Source of the DNA: Diphasiastrum complanatum
Taxonomy: Eukaryota; Streptophyta; Lycopodiopsida; Lycopodiales; Lycopodiaceae
Length of the DNA stretch: 64,000 nucleotides
Direction: 5' to 3'
Assembly: GCA_029204225.1 (NCBI GenBank)
Contig: CM055095.1
Location: 9,512,243-9,576,242, forward strand
This document shows, piece after piece, positions 44,917 to 56,549 of the stretch; position 1 is the stretch's first letter; each line of letters starts with the position of its first letter. Position numbers and translations under genes: made by a program. Below the pieces are notes generated by a model, which saw only the letters and a program-made list of their open reading frames with translations, did not search any database and was not told where the DNA came from.

Positions 44917-45214
44917 AGTTAACTCACCCTTCTTGCCCTAAAATGAAACCCTAGCCTAGATCCTAGAGTTATGCTTGGTAGGTAGCTAGTTGGTCAAATT
45001 TTCACCTTAAACTTAGGTGTAGGTCCTATAAAGTAGGGATGACCACCAAATAGACATGACCAACTCTCTTGACTTGACCTAACCTACATTAGGATGGGTT
45101 TCCCATGTGGCATCATGGCCTAACATGTGCAGGACCCACTTGTGTACACAATTTACACTATTCTACATGGTTTTTGATTAAGCTAGATTTGCCATTTTTT
45201 GGCAATTCTTCACA
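44917..45214 (-). repeat. Partial 5' LTR of the - strand copia
   Basis: 298 bp matching 41,819-42,112 with only a few differences. The rest of the LTR is missing. Confidence 0.88.
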
Positions 45215-45299
45215 TGACCTAATTCCTAGATTTATGGAGTAGGTTGATCAATCTAGCCACCTACATGGCAAGAATCAAGAATGAGACTAGAATGGAAAA

Positions 45300-46022
45300 T
45301 TAGGGCCAGAAAGCTCAATCAACTTCCTTATTACATGCTAGATTTTCACCTAACTCGAGGTGGGAAAGAGGCTTTCTATGTATCCATCTCTCCATAGTAA
45401 TGTCTTAGATTATTTTTGAGAGCTCATTGGCAAAACTCGACTTCTACACTATGTACATTGATTTCCTTTGGATCTAAGCAAGAACTAAGTATTCTAAACA
45501 TCTTTTGTTGTCTACAGGCCGTATTGAGTAGTGTTTCACATGTGTACATCTCTTTTGATCAATGATCTTGGGTTGCTCTTGCTTGATGCATGTAGAATTG
45601 TGAATCTAGATCTCATTTTTGTGTGTCTAGTTTGCATTTGTTTTATGATCAATCAATCAATCATTCTTGTGAGTCATTAATAGACTCAATTAAGGTCCAA
45701 AGTACTGTACTTTGACAATTTTTTCGAGAGAGAAAAATTCTACACTTTTTGTTGCTTTCTCTCTCTACTCGAGAGCTCATGCATGTATTTTCTCTCTACC
45801 CGAGAGCAAGCCTTTTCCATACTTAATTTTTTTCATCATGAGTTGAATTTACATGTGAATGTACTTTGGTGAATGATTTATGCATATTCTATGTGCTCTT
45901 GCTTAGAATTTTCAAGATAGATTGTAGAATCAATCAAGTGCAAGATCTTTGTGCAATCACACACATATTAGAAGATCATTCACACACTTCGAGGTGTCCT
46001 CACACGTGTGAAAACTTCACAC
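45300..46022 (+). repeat. LTR-family fragment, + orientation
   Basis: It is homologous in inverted sense to 41,418-41,820 (TTCCTTATTACATGCT, GAGCTCATTGGCAA, CTATGTACATTGA, CTACAGGC). It then holds CTCTCTACTCGAGAG and CTCTCTACCCGAGAG units and ends near CACACGTGTGAAAACTTCAC, features shared with the LTRs at 50,948 and 62,893. No primer site follows. It is a solo or mosaic LTR remnant. Confidence 0.6.
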
Positions 46023-49000
46023 CTTACTCCTCCTCCTAATTCTCAAACTTAGAATCATTGTTTTTTTTAATCATAAAAAGACTTGATGAAATCTTGCTAT
46101 CCTTAAATGACACAAATTTGATACTTGTATCGATGTATTGAGCAATACATATGCCTTGTGGCCAGCGTTTTTCTTTTCTTAATCTTGTTTATTTGAAAGC
46201 CTACCCAATTGTGATAGATTGATGGAGAATGGGGATGCATTATCTAATTGTCATTCTTATATAATACTTTTGTCGATACTTTTCAAAGGTATTATGGCCA
46301 ATGAACTGCATTCTAATCAAAGTATCTAATAACGAACAATTGATGTCAATTGATAATATGATTTGCCTTTCATAGAGTAAGTAGGCTTTAGGCTAGTCAT
46401 TGAACTCATATTTCTAAGTGAATTTGTAAATAGTCACACAAAAGATAAACTGAAGGAATTGATAAATGAATTAACCTCAATATCAAAGAGAGAACTTACA
46501 GGTATCCAAGATGTATGTTAACAACTAGGAAAGAAATCTCATTATAAGAGGGTATGGAATATGGAAAAGAATACTACCAAACTCATTGTACACTAGGATG
46601 ATAGGAATGTCTTAAACTTGGAATTGTAAGTCAACGCAAACCACATTTCCAAGAGTTATCAAAATAACCTATACAATATGTATGAACTACCTAGCATATA
46701 CTTGAATATTGGGGTTGAACAATGTATCATCCTTCTTTAATTCATAGACTTTTCCATTGTGTTAAGCTACAAGAAGGCAAATGCTTCAACATCCTGTCAT
46801 GTTATGTAAGAAGACTGCATTATATTCTATTGGAAGACAAAAGGTGGAATGCAATTACCATCCAAGAGCATTAAAATTGGCAAAAGAAATTTTTATTGAA
46901 GGTAAGATAAATCTTCAGCATGAGATGAAATATGGATGCCAACTACACTATATATAAAAGAAAAAAATGTAATTCTTTTCATACACTTAAAATCCATAAA
47001 TAAGTTCACAAGCAAGGGATTATACCAAAAGAATGGTTTTTAATGGGTGAAGATAGATGAGAGAAAAGGTGATATAGAATTTTAATGGATATGCACTTTG
47101 AAAGGTAGCATGGCAAGAAGTACTGTAAGACGCTAAAGGTGTTGTTCTGAATTGCAAATGGCCATAATTGGGGACTTCAACTTTGCATAATACACAACTG
47201 CTAGAAAGATTTGTTCTCAATCATATCCGTTAAGACCAAAATGGAGGGAAGAAATATACATGTCAAGGAAGAAGTTTCATGTTATCCCTTAAAATGTTTT
47301 AATGAGCATGCAATGAGTCACCCAAGCAAGATAGATTTGATAGGACTCATTTTACTATGAAATCAGACTGAGTATCTACATATCTTGTATTGTTCCATGT
47401 TTGTTCCATGTACTTGTAAATCATGCTCAAATTTTCCTACCTTGGTCTTGGGTCATGAAAGAAAAAGAAACTCATCTAGCTCTTTCAAGGTAAAGACGTC
47501 TTTGTAGTAGGAAAAAAAAATACTATAAAACTTAATGTGACTTGGAATAGGCACAATAGCAAACCCAAACAAAAACAATTAGAAAGTTTCATAAAAAATT
47601 TAAAAAAAATTTCATAACAAACTTATGGATAGCTATTTTAGGGAGACCAATGGACACATTTCCTCCTATAGGAATATAAGATATAGAAACAAAGAAAAAG
47701 TTTTAGCAAAGAGGGATTCAAAAACTCCACTAGAATAGAAGACTCTTGTTCTACTTTTTTTCTTTCAATAATGTAGGATGTCTTAGTCTCTTGGAGTAAT
47801 AACTTGTTCTTATAGTTCATTCATTAGAATTAATAAGTAGGCAACCAAACATGCCATTGAACAAAACTCCAAAAAGTAAACGCAATCACAAAGGAATTAA
47901 GCTTGTATCAGAGACACCACTAGAAAACGTATCTTCATAAAAAGTGTTGATAATTATGTGGAAGCACAATAATAGGAGTAGCAACTTGCTCATCGCCAAG
48001 CCACGAGCATCCTTACTCTCGAGGAATATTTAATACTTTGCTCTTATACCTTTGACATGTCTTGAAGCCGTGGAAATCATAATGAACTTAAACACATTAG
48101 GTGGTGACCTCTAAATGGACCTACAAGTCATATATGGACTCTCAAATTTATGCTCAAAACTCCTAGGAGTTGCTTGCATCAAAATCTCCTCTTTCAGGCC
48201 TTTTCAGCAATAGGGCATCTAGACACATAAATCATCACATGGACTCTTCATGGCTTCTGCACCTCACACACAACAAAGTGAACCTACTTGGTCCTATAAA
48301 CTCCCAAAAGGTGCTCTTATTAATGTTATTGAAGCTATATTTCCATTGATATCTCAAGAGGTCTCTAAATCTTGATTTTTGCATTTTAAAACATGCATAT
48401 GATGATCAATCATCAAGGTTGCTTGTATCTATTGGGGGAAGAAAATGGGAAGAAGGCATGATAGGGATTGGACCATTTAGCTCTACAGAATGAGCCTTTT
48501 CCCTCATTGCATGAACTACGCCTATTAGATTCAAACTAGAATGTCGAGTCGAAAGACTCAATTGATTCTAACTTTGAAGTCATCAGAATTGACAAAATTG
48601 ATTACGTAGACAAACACAAAGTTGTTAGGCTATTGATTGAAAAAGCATTAGGTAGTTCAGACGATTCTATACAAGAGGAGTTAATCAGAGTAGCATAAAT
48701 TCATATTGACATAAATCTGAACGCAATAAGACAATGGATTGATTCAAAAAATAACAAGTACGATGAAATGGTGATCACAAAGCAATTATGGTAATAAGTG
48801 CTACTCAAAACTAACTCTAGTTCTATGATAGCTTCGATGATTTGAAGATCATTTGATAGCTTATACTGACTTTCTATTTGAGTCTGATCGATGTAATAAC
48901 ATCTATTGTATGTGCTTGATGGATTGGCTTGCTTGATCAATTGACTTGGATAGTTCAATGATAAATTATTTGTACATTTATTCATATATATACAAGTGTA

Positions 49001-49177
49001 TAGACACATTAAGATATGTTGTCTGATTTTGGCACTGATCGTGGCTGTCACTACCAAGGTAGGCTACAGTCATGGTTGTCATTATCTGGACAGGTCATGA
49101 TTGTGGTTGTCGTCATTGTCAAAAAAGTTGCACATCGCTAAATTTAGCTTATATAAGTAACTAGCTTTATTTAGAGT
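46023..49177. other. 3 kb without recognisable genes
   Basis: AT-rich; all frames are short. No retroelement domain, RNA gene or conserved motif was recognised. Confidence 0.55.
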
Positions 49178-49480
49178 GGTACCATTGTAGTTAGACAGTC
49201 AACAATTGTCGATTCGAGCTGGAGTCAAATTAGCTGGAGTTGAGGGTGACAAAGGTTCGAATGTTTGATTCGATAGTTGTCCGAATTGAACATTCAAGCA
49301 ACTATTGATAATTGATACTCCTTAGATAGTTTGACTGTCGCATAGATACATGTTTGTGATTAAATAAGGTACCATGCTAGTTAGACAGTTGAGAATTGTC
49401 GATTTGAGTTGGAGTCAAACTAGCTGGAGTTGAGGGTGACAAAGGTTAGAATTTTTTATTCAATAGTTGTTCAAATTGAA
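49178..49480. repeat. Direct duplication, ~110-bp block at ~195-bp period
   Basis: GGTACCAT--TAGTTAGACAGT, AATTGTCGATT-GAG, AGCTGGAGTTGAGGGTGACA and AAGGTT-GAAT occur at 49,178-49,290 and again at 49,372-49,480. Later, CATTCGA-CCTTTGTTCAAA is repeated near 49,480-49,525. Confidence 0.8.
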
Positions 49481-49749
49481 CATTCGATCCTTTGTTCAAA
49501 TAGAACATTCGAGCCTTTGTTCAAACCAATAGTTGGTAGTTGATAGCTGACACTCGATATTCCTTTAATAATTTGAATTCCTTTGATAGTTTGAATAACC
49601 CAAAATACCTATTGGCGATTCTCATGTATTTTTGTATACCACTGTGCAACAATGTGAGTAAATATGTAGCAACATGAATGAATATAAATTAAATTTGGGA
49701 TTTGGGAAGAGAAGGAATAAATCCAATAACCCCGCTTAATCTGGATCCA

Positions 49750-50345
49750 TGAATGCTTTGATCTTCAGACTAAGCAATGCACAAAATCTATTGTGTGCAT
49801 CAATGCTCAGTGCCTTGATAATCACATTTGTAGTCATGTGTTGCGTTCGGTGGATGAAATATATCGTTCATCATCTATTGAAATGTCGCAAGTGCATTTG
49901 CTAACCCAAAATGTTCAAACCTCGTCCGAAAGCCAATCTTTTGCACTAAAAACTCAAAATGTTCAAACCTCATCCAAAAGCCAGTCTTTTGCACATCACT
50001 AGAATGAATTCTAATTTGATGATATCCAATTCTGAGATCTATTTTTGTGAAGTAGTTAGCTCCACCTAATCAATCTACCAGATCATCCATCTGGGCAATG
50101 GATATTTATTCAAAATAATTACTTTTTGAAAGCCTCCATTTCTCTTTACCTTTGGAAGAACATGAGCATTCAAAGGTGATTTATTGGGTTTTACATGTCC
50201 CATCTTAAGATAATTATTAAGTTGATTAGTAATTTCTACCTCTTCCTTGAGAGACAACTTGTACGATTGTCTAGAGATAGGGTGACTACCTAGAATCAAC
50301 TCAGTTCTATGATGTATTGATCTAGAAGTGGTAAACCATGAGATA
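49750..50345 (-). pseudogene. Ty3/gypsy reverse-transcriptase fragment
   Basis: On the - strand: ILGSHPISRQSYKLSLKEEV, a linker, KSPLNAHVLPKVKRNGGFQK, NKYPLPR, then [15 protein letters not shown], the finger and palm A motif with its Asp. An internal duplication ([20 protein letters not shown]) is followed by [18 protein letters not shown]. The YVDD/FIDD box is not reached. Multiple stops; a dead fragment. Confidence 0.88.
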
Positions 50346-50479
50346 ATCCAATTGGAAACACAATACCAAATTCACTTATGATCTTATTATTTTCAATTTG
50401 CTCTTGATCTAGATCCACTAAGTTAAGAATTTTTAAAAATTCATAGCTATTTAGATGCATTTAAAAAAAAAATTAAAAT

Positions 50480-50900
50480 GGGCATAGCAAATAAAGAGTA
50501 AGCTTAATATTGTGAATAAAGTTTTTTTATTATATTAGCTGTTGAAATCATCTCAAATGGATGTACATATTTGCCTCCAAAAAGTGTAACTACTTTATCT
50601 CCCTCCTGAAATGAGAGCATATGCTTATCAATATCAGGAGATTTCTTATTTAACCACTTCTAGAATATATCTATGCGTGCTAAATCTAAAATTTGAAATC
50701 AACTAATTTTCTATAGTCATGAATCAAAACTGAGAACTTCGGTAGTTTGACTTCCCAAGTCTCCAACTACGCTCCTGAAGCTAGACATACTTTATATCTA
50801 TGATCGCTAGCTTCCAAGCCTAGTTTCTACACAAAATTGGAATTAATGAGATTATGAGTTAGAATGCTGCCCACTAAAATACTCGCTTCTTGATCTTTCA
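50480..50900 (-). pseudogene. Probable gypsy protease region
   Basis: This - strand stretch, upstream of the RT fragment, contains ILVGSILTHNLINSNFV-KLGL and later SDHRYKVCLASGA. The spacing resembles the gypsy protease D-S/T-G-A-T-H-S-F region and the following KLGL-Y-V segment. It is full of stops, so it is supported mainly by position. Confidence 0.5.
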
Positions 50901-50947
50901 CTGTCTTTCAAATGAAATGAATCATTTGGCAAAAACGTAGTACTACA

Positions 50948-51735
50948 TGTGAAAAATTGTCAAAAATCTATCTTGGTTATTCTATGATTTTATGTTTGGG
51001 AGTACATTTCACATGTGTGGAGCATGTTCCCACATGTGTAAATTAGTTAGAAATAGTTAATAATGTTGACTTTAGGGGTATCATAAAGATTGCTAGTCAT
51101 GCATCTTGGTGTCACTAGGTGATAGGGCCAATTTTGGCTTTAGAGGTCAAATGGTCAAGTACACATGTTTTGTCATGATTAGGCCAAAATTCATTTGTGA
51201 TGTAACTCAAGCTAGTTAGGTTGCTTACACATGTCATGTTTAGGTTTGATGAGTGATGCACCCTATGTGGTGGCAAAAGTCAAAGGGTCCAAGGATAAGA
51301 GAGAGATGTGTTGGAAGGGTCCAATCAAAAGTGAGGATTTGGCATCACACATCCAATAGGATTAGAGAGGCTATTTTTAAGGGGTCCAATAGGAATCAAG
51401 CATGGATCTCCACGAGTTTCTATATGTACTTTCATTCCCTTCATTAATTTGCCAATTTTGCTTGTATTGCCTTCTCTCTCTAGATGAGCCCAAAAGTGGT
51501 ATTTTCTCTCTCTACCCGAGGAGAGGAGCTTGTTGGGACTTAGTTTATTTCATGAAGTCTTCCACACATGTGAAACACCTTTTGGTAATGAATGAATGCA
51601 TGTAGAATGGCCTTTTTGCCTTAGATCTTGTCATTGATCTTGGATTTCAATCAATAGGTGATCTATAGTGGATGAGCCAAGCTTAGGAGATCAATTTCAC
51701 ACATTAGGAAATTCCCACATGTGTGAATTTTCACA
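50948..51735 (+). repeat. 5' LTR of the 50.9-kb copia
   Basis: It starts TGTGAAAAATTGTC and ends AATTTTCACA. It contains CACATGTG-type palindromes around GGAGCATGTTCCCACATGTG and a CTCTCTCTACCCGAGGAGAG stretch. Confidence 0.9.
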
Positions 51736-51748
51736 TGGTATCAGAGCC
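51736..51748 (+). promoter_or_regulatory. Primer binding site, tRNA-Met
   Basis: TGGTATCAGAGCC directly abuts the LTR. Confidence 0.92.
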
Positions 51749-52489
51749 TATCTAAGCTTTTGATGCATCTATCATCCATAGTTTCAAAAATTTCATGAAA
51801 ATCAAGATCTAGAGAATGTTGATTGCATCGCCCATGCTATCTCAAGGAAATCTGGATCAAGAGGGTTCATTATCATAATGATTGAATCATTTCAGGTACT
51901 ATATAGAATTCCTTGCTCAGACATGTGTGAAGTACAACCAAGTTCATTTGAAAAGTTCTCTTCCAAGTTAGATCCAAATTTGGTGCTAGATAGCTTGTTT
52001 GAAAACTAGTTTTGTATAGTTTTTGTAGCAATTTGTTTCAATCCATTTGGTAGAGCCAATCAAAAGTTATAAGATTTTGAAGAGGCTTAGATAGGGCACC
52101 TAGACCTGTGTGGACACATTTGGTTTCATCATATCTTGCTAGTTTGACCAAAAAATTCAAGAAGAGGCTTGCCAATGTCATCTATTTGAGATTTAGTCAT
52201 CATTTTGAGGTCATAGCCACTTTCTTTCATACAATTGGCTTGTATTTGAGTGATTTGTGGATTCTTGGAGTGTTTCACACGTGCCAAAAATATTTGACCC
52301 AAACTTTGCCTATACTCCATCACTTGATGAGAGTTTGATCTAGTTTGAGAGAGATTGGTAGAGCTAGTGAGATCCATCTCACATTTTGTTGCAAGATCTT
52401 GCATAGGAGTTGGTAGTACACCTTTCAAGGATCCTATAGTGAGAGAGAAGCAACATTTTATTGTCTAAATCACAAGGAGTCTTCACTAT

Positions 52490-52995
52490 TCATGGCATCT
52501 ATGGGTTCCTTTCTATTGGAGTCTAGTGAGAGACTATCTACCTCCAACTATTCTATTTGGAAGGCTAGAATGGAGTCCATTTTGGTGCTCCAAGATGTGA
52601 TGAAGATTGTGCTAGGACTTGAGGAGGAGCCTCAAGAGCTCCAATAGGTCCAAAAGTACAAAAAGAGAGCTAGGATGGCTCTACATATCATAAAGATAAA
52701 TGTTTCAAATGAATTGTTGTGTGATGTTGGCTCATGTACCACATCCAAAGAGGCTTGGAACACATTGGAATCCATCTATGGTGGAAAGGTAAAAGCATAC
52801 TTCACAAAGGACAAGCCAAGATAGAGCAACATCAACATTTCATGAAGGACAAGTCAAAGGAGGAGAGTGATGAAGAGTATTCACAAACATCAACAAGTTG
52901 CAAATCCAACAAGAAGTGCTTCCTTTGTGGTAAGAAGGGCCGTTTTGCTTCTAATTGTTTCAAGAAGAGAAATGATGATAAGGTAAGCCTCTAAT
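52490..52995 (+). pseudogene. Copia gag remnant
   Basis: MASMGSFLLESSERLSTSNY, IWKARMESILVLQDVMKIVL, a stop near 52,648, then KKRARMALHIIKINVSNELL and SKEAWNTLESIYGG: the capsid region, parallel to the gag at 44,460. After a deletion a knuckle follows, CFLCGKKGRFASNC, in which the zinc-binding His is replaced by Arg. The C-terminal half of the capsid is lost. Confidence 0.85.
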
Positions 52996-53274
52996 TTTCA
53001 TCATGGTGCATCCATCTTCATGTAAATGTGCTTTCAAATCAAATACCATCATCAAGCATGGAGAAAGGACATGGATATAGTGGCAAATTGGTGAGGGTTT
53101 AGGGTGCTGTTATGAGGCTGCTGTTATGATGGTGCTGTTATGATTGGTGAGGGTGCTATTATGATGGATCCCTTTGATGGTTTTTTACTTCATATGCATA
53201 CCAAAGAATCCACTCAAAAAGTTTCACAAACTCCTTGATTGATCTAGTACCTTACCAAGCTAGTTTTTGAGGAG

Positions 53275-53722
53275 TGTGAAAAATTGTCAAAAATCTATCT
53301 TGGTTATTTTATGATTTTATGTTTGTGAGTACATTTCAAATGTGTGGAGCATGTTCCCACATGTGTAAAGTAGTTAGAAATAGTTTATAATTTTGAATTT
53401 AGGGGTATCATAAAGATTGCTAGTCAAGCATTTTGGTGTCACTAGGTGATAGGGCCAATTTTGGCTTTAGAGGTCAAATGGTCAAGTACACATGTTTTGT
53501 CATGATTAGGCCAAAATTCAATTGTGATGTAATTTGAGCTAGTTAGGTTGCTTACACATGTCAAGTTTAGGTTTGATGAGTGATGCACCCTATGTGGTGG
53601 CAAAAGTCAAAGCGTCCAATGATAAGAGAGAGATGTGGTCTGTGAGTTTTTGAGTCAATTTGGAGATTTGCCAATTTTGCTTGTATTGCCTTCTCTCTCT
53701 AGGAGAGGAGCTTGTTGGGACT
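53275..53722 (+). repeat. 3' LTR (internally deleted and truncated)
   Basis: It matches 50,948-51,290 closely, lacks about 200 bp of the middle, resumes at TTTGCCAATTTTGCTTGTAT, and stops after GAGCTTGTTGGGACT. Confidence 0.88.
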
Positions 53723-53741
53723 AAACCCTAAACCCTAAACC
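53723..53741. repeat. Short telomere-type repeat (CCCTAAA)
   Basis: AAACCCTAAACCCTAAACC begins exactly where the 3' LTR sequence ends. It is the Arabidopsis-type plant telomere repeat, two and a half units. Confidence 0.85.
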
Positions 53742-53744
53742 GTG

Positions 53745-54946
53745 AGGGCTTATACAATAAGCTACTAAAAAAAGACGAGGTCGAATGTTGTTTCCCATTT
53801 TTGAATTTTACCAATTCCACCAGCATCCCATCATCTCGTAAGCTGAGGATATGTTGCAAGTCATGCAGAAACAAATACTCTTGACCATTAACGATCACTG
53901 GAGCAAGGTCATATGAGTATGTGCAACATCATATCGGTGTCGTTGACAACTTCTGATTGAGCTGATGTTGATGCCCTTGATGCCAACATTGCAAGCAAAC
54001 TTTCCTACGTAGAGGTTTAACAAGAATTTCATTTAGCAAAAAAATGACAGAAATTTTACCTAACAAATGTTTTTGTCCTACACTTTTCAGATTAAAATTT
54101 ACTTGTTGCTCGCATGTTAACTCCAAGAAGTGGTCGTTTCCCAAGTGGTTGATAAATATCTTTAGACAAAAAACAAAAGGCCTATTTCTTTTCCATTTAA
54201 AAGTTAGCAAATTATATACAGTGTTGAGCCATGAATTCTTATCACGTAAGGGATTACAGTCTTTCCTATATACTCACTTACAAATGTGCACACTTCACGA
54301 TTTGCTCTTAGAGTTGCTAGGGTATCTATTCTGGTAGTGAACATAGCGTAAATGTGCTATTTGATCAAAATTATATTGTGTCGGCCAGTAGATTTTCCAA
54401 CTTTGTCTTTGAAGCATCCATTGTGAATCCATTGATGTGATACAAAAGACTAGAAAAATGAGAGCAAAAGTGTTAAAACAGAAGTAAGAAATCAAGGGAA
54501 GCAAGAAATATATGTGCTTCAAAATGAGAAGTTGTAGTGGAAACTTTTTCATATATAGATATGAGTATAAAATTGCATAAAATCAAGGTCTGTTTATAAT
54601 AATTGACAAAATTATTCTATCATAGTTGAAAAAATATATTATTCTCAAGAAATTTTATCATTTTAGAATCTAGTGTGATCTATTTCAACATTGTGAAATG
54701 TTATTGTCCACTGGTATTGGATGCTTCTTGTCGAGGTACCCATCGTTTCCCAATGCAAACCCTAGACGTTCTCCATTTCCTATGTCTTGTGCTTGCTGTG
54801 GATAATTTCCAAGCTATTCTTCTAATTGAATTTGAGAAAGAAATCCCGTCACAGAGGGCAGTAGACCCAAGGACATGATCGAATTCCATCTGGGTTTAAT
54901 TTTTGTGGAAATCCCAACAGTGTAGTAGAGTAGAGATTTCCAGTAG
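53745..54946. other. No recognisable gene; possible LTR remnant at the end
   Basis: AT-rich. The 100 bp before 54,947 probably belong to an LTR, because a primer binding site follows, but its start is not visible. Confidence 0.45.
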
Positions 54947-55385
54947 TGGTATCAGAGTCGCGAGCTCATATTTGATGGCATCGATCTGTAGTGTACAATC
55001 GAAGGTCTGCACAATCCTCAACTCAGCCGGGTCAAACTTCCTAGCATGGAAGATAAAGACCTCTCTCATATTGAAGGGAGAAGGGCTATGGCCCTAGGTA
55101 GACGGCAACGAAGAGATGCCTACAACCATCGACAAAGAACTATGAGAATGGAGAGAGAAGAACGACAACTTGGCAGTAGCCGTGTTGTTATTATCCATCA
55201 AACATAGCCTGATGCTTGACCTCGTGACACTCTCTAATGCAAGAGAGATGTGGGATACATTGCTTACCAGATTTCAGATGAAATCACGCAGCCAGATCAT
55301 ACTTCTTAAAGATCAGTTGACGAATCTGCGATAGGATGGCAGAGGCCTTATCTCTTTTGTCTTGTACATATACAAAGACTGGCGT
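54947..55385 (+). pseudogene. Copia primer site and gag fragment
   Basis: A degenerate tRNA-Met site (TGGTATCAGAGT, 54,947-54,958) precedes an ATG at 54,975. The capsid-like SNFLAWKIKTSLILKGEGLW, LLSIKHSLMLDLVTLSNARE, MWDTLLTRFQMKSRSQIILL and KDQLTNLR follow, with stops near 55,096 and 55,141. It breaks off at about 55,385, where another element's sequence begins. Confidence 0.78.
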
Positions 55386-55425
55386 AAATAGCATTCAATG
55401 CTCGTAAGATATTTTTGGAGACACT

Positions 55426-55732
55426 TGTAAATATATAATAGCTGAATCAAGCTATGTAGTAGTTAATCAAATTTTTGTTTTAACACAATTAGAGTTATCT
55501 GTAGCCAACATTATCACGCTCAACAAGCTGAAGTTATTACAAGACATTGTACTCATTGTCGATATGAATCAGAGTGCAAAATTTGTCTCACTACTGTATT
55601 GTTCATTTGCACAATTCTATATGAATCATTCTTCTTGAATATTTTTGTTGCTAACTGTTGTGTTTACATTCCTACACGCCTACGCTCAAAGCTTCGAGCT
55701 TCCGTTGTCGATCATCCCCACATTTTTTGACA
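55426..55732 (+). repeat. LTR of the older (host) copia; start uncertain
   Basis: The end is secure: ...CATTTTTTGACA is followed at once by TGGTATCAGAGC (55,733-55,744). The start at TGTAAATATA (55,426) is the best TG candidate but is not proven by a second copy. Confidence 0.55.
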
Positions 55733-56271
55733 TGGTATCAGAGCGGGCATTTCAGTAATCTACATTTTCTAGTGCGGATTCTCAGTCTTGTTTCTACCAC
55801 ACATTCAAAAATCTTATGGAGCAGATGATTGCAACTGGCTCAATCATAGAAGACACCGATGCACTCATGACTCTATTATCAAGTCTACCTGAAGCCTACG
55901 AAAATTGGGTAATGGCAATTTCTATCCAAGAGCACCTCACTTTGTCAAGAGTAATTCGCTACTCCAACAAGAGGAGATCAGAAGATCAGCATCCTCCTCA
56001 GGCACATGATCGGATCCTCAAGTTCTATATTCGAAAAATCAGAAGTTTAGATCCAAGAGATCTACAAAGTTTATACTGACAAGAAGAGCAACATGCAGTC
56101 TGGACCAAATTCCAGTTCAAGATCGAATTCAAGCTCTTCATCATTCCAACCAGTGCAGAAACTTTTCTGCAGCTACTGTAAGAGGACTGGCCACGAAATC
56201 AAGGACTGCCGAACTTTGAAATACAACAACAAAAAGAAGAAGCAGTTCCAACAACAAGCACATAGTGCTAC
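55733..56271 (+). pseudogene. Host copia: primer site and gag C-terminal part
   Basis: After the primer site, gag starts mid-domain: LMEQMIATGSIIEDTDALMT, LLSSLPEAYENWVMAISIQE, a frame change near 55,965, then a CCHC knuckle (CSYCKRTGHEIKDC, near 56,168) and a Gln/Lys-rich stretch. The reading continues after the nested element at 62,302, so this copy was already present when the young copia landed. Confidence 0.85.
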
Positions 56272-56536
56272 AGTTAGAATCACTGTGTTACTGTACTGTG
56301 GGTCCTATCAGTGGATAAGGATCAGTTGTCCTCGCCACGAGGCAAGTCGACGGGACATGCGTCCCGCCAACGGCAACCTGGGTCATGCATGGGTTGCCTG
56401 AGTGAACAACTATATCTACAGTGTAATTTTATTTTGAGAAAATACAGTTGCTATGTGAGCTTGCTGAGGAGAGTGATTTTCTGTCTGTGTTACTGTGTAG
56501 CATGATCTGTGTTCCTATGCAAAGCAAATTCTAAGT
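56272..56536 (+). repeat. 5' LTR of the nested copia
   Basis: AGTTAGAATCAC...CAAATTCTAAGT. It contains the hairpin GGGACATGCGTCCC. No clear TATA box was seen. Confidence 0.9.
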
Positions 56537-56549
56537 TGGTATCAGAGCC
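56537..56549 (+). promoter_or_regulatory. Primer binding site, tRNA-Met
   Basis: TGGTATCAGAGCC abuts the 5' LTR. Confidence 0.92.

Larger units (their letters stand above)
41418..45214 (-). mobile_element. Non-autonomous Ty1/copia element with gag-protease only
   Basis: On the - strand it runs from a partial 5' LTR (45,214-44,917; TGTGAAGAATTGCC start) through gag and protease to a polypurine tract (AATTTGAGGAGGAG) and a 3' LTR (42,112-41,418, ending GTACTTTCACA). The 3' part of the 5' LTR and the primer binding site are deleted. Integrase core, RT and RNase H are absent. Confidence 0.85.
50948..53722 (+). mobile_element. Truncated, non-autonomous Ty1/copia element
   Basis: A 788-bp 5' LTR (50,948-51,735) is followed by a primer site, a 0.75-kb leader, gag, a polypurine tract (TTTTTGAGGAG) and a 3' LTR from 53,275 that is internally deleted and broken off at 53,722. 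Pol is absent. The left flank is ...GTACTACA; no target duplication can be tested because the right end is lost. Confidence 0.88.
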
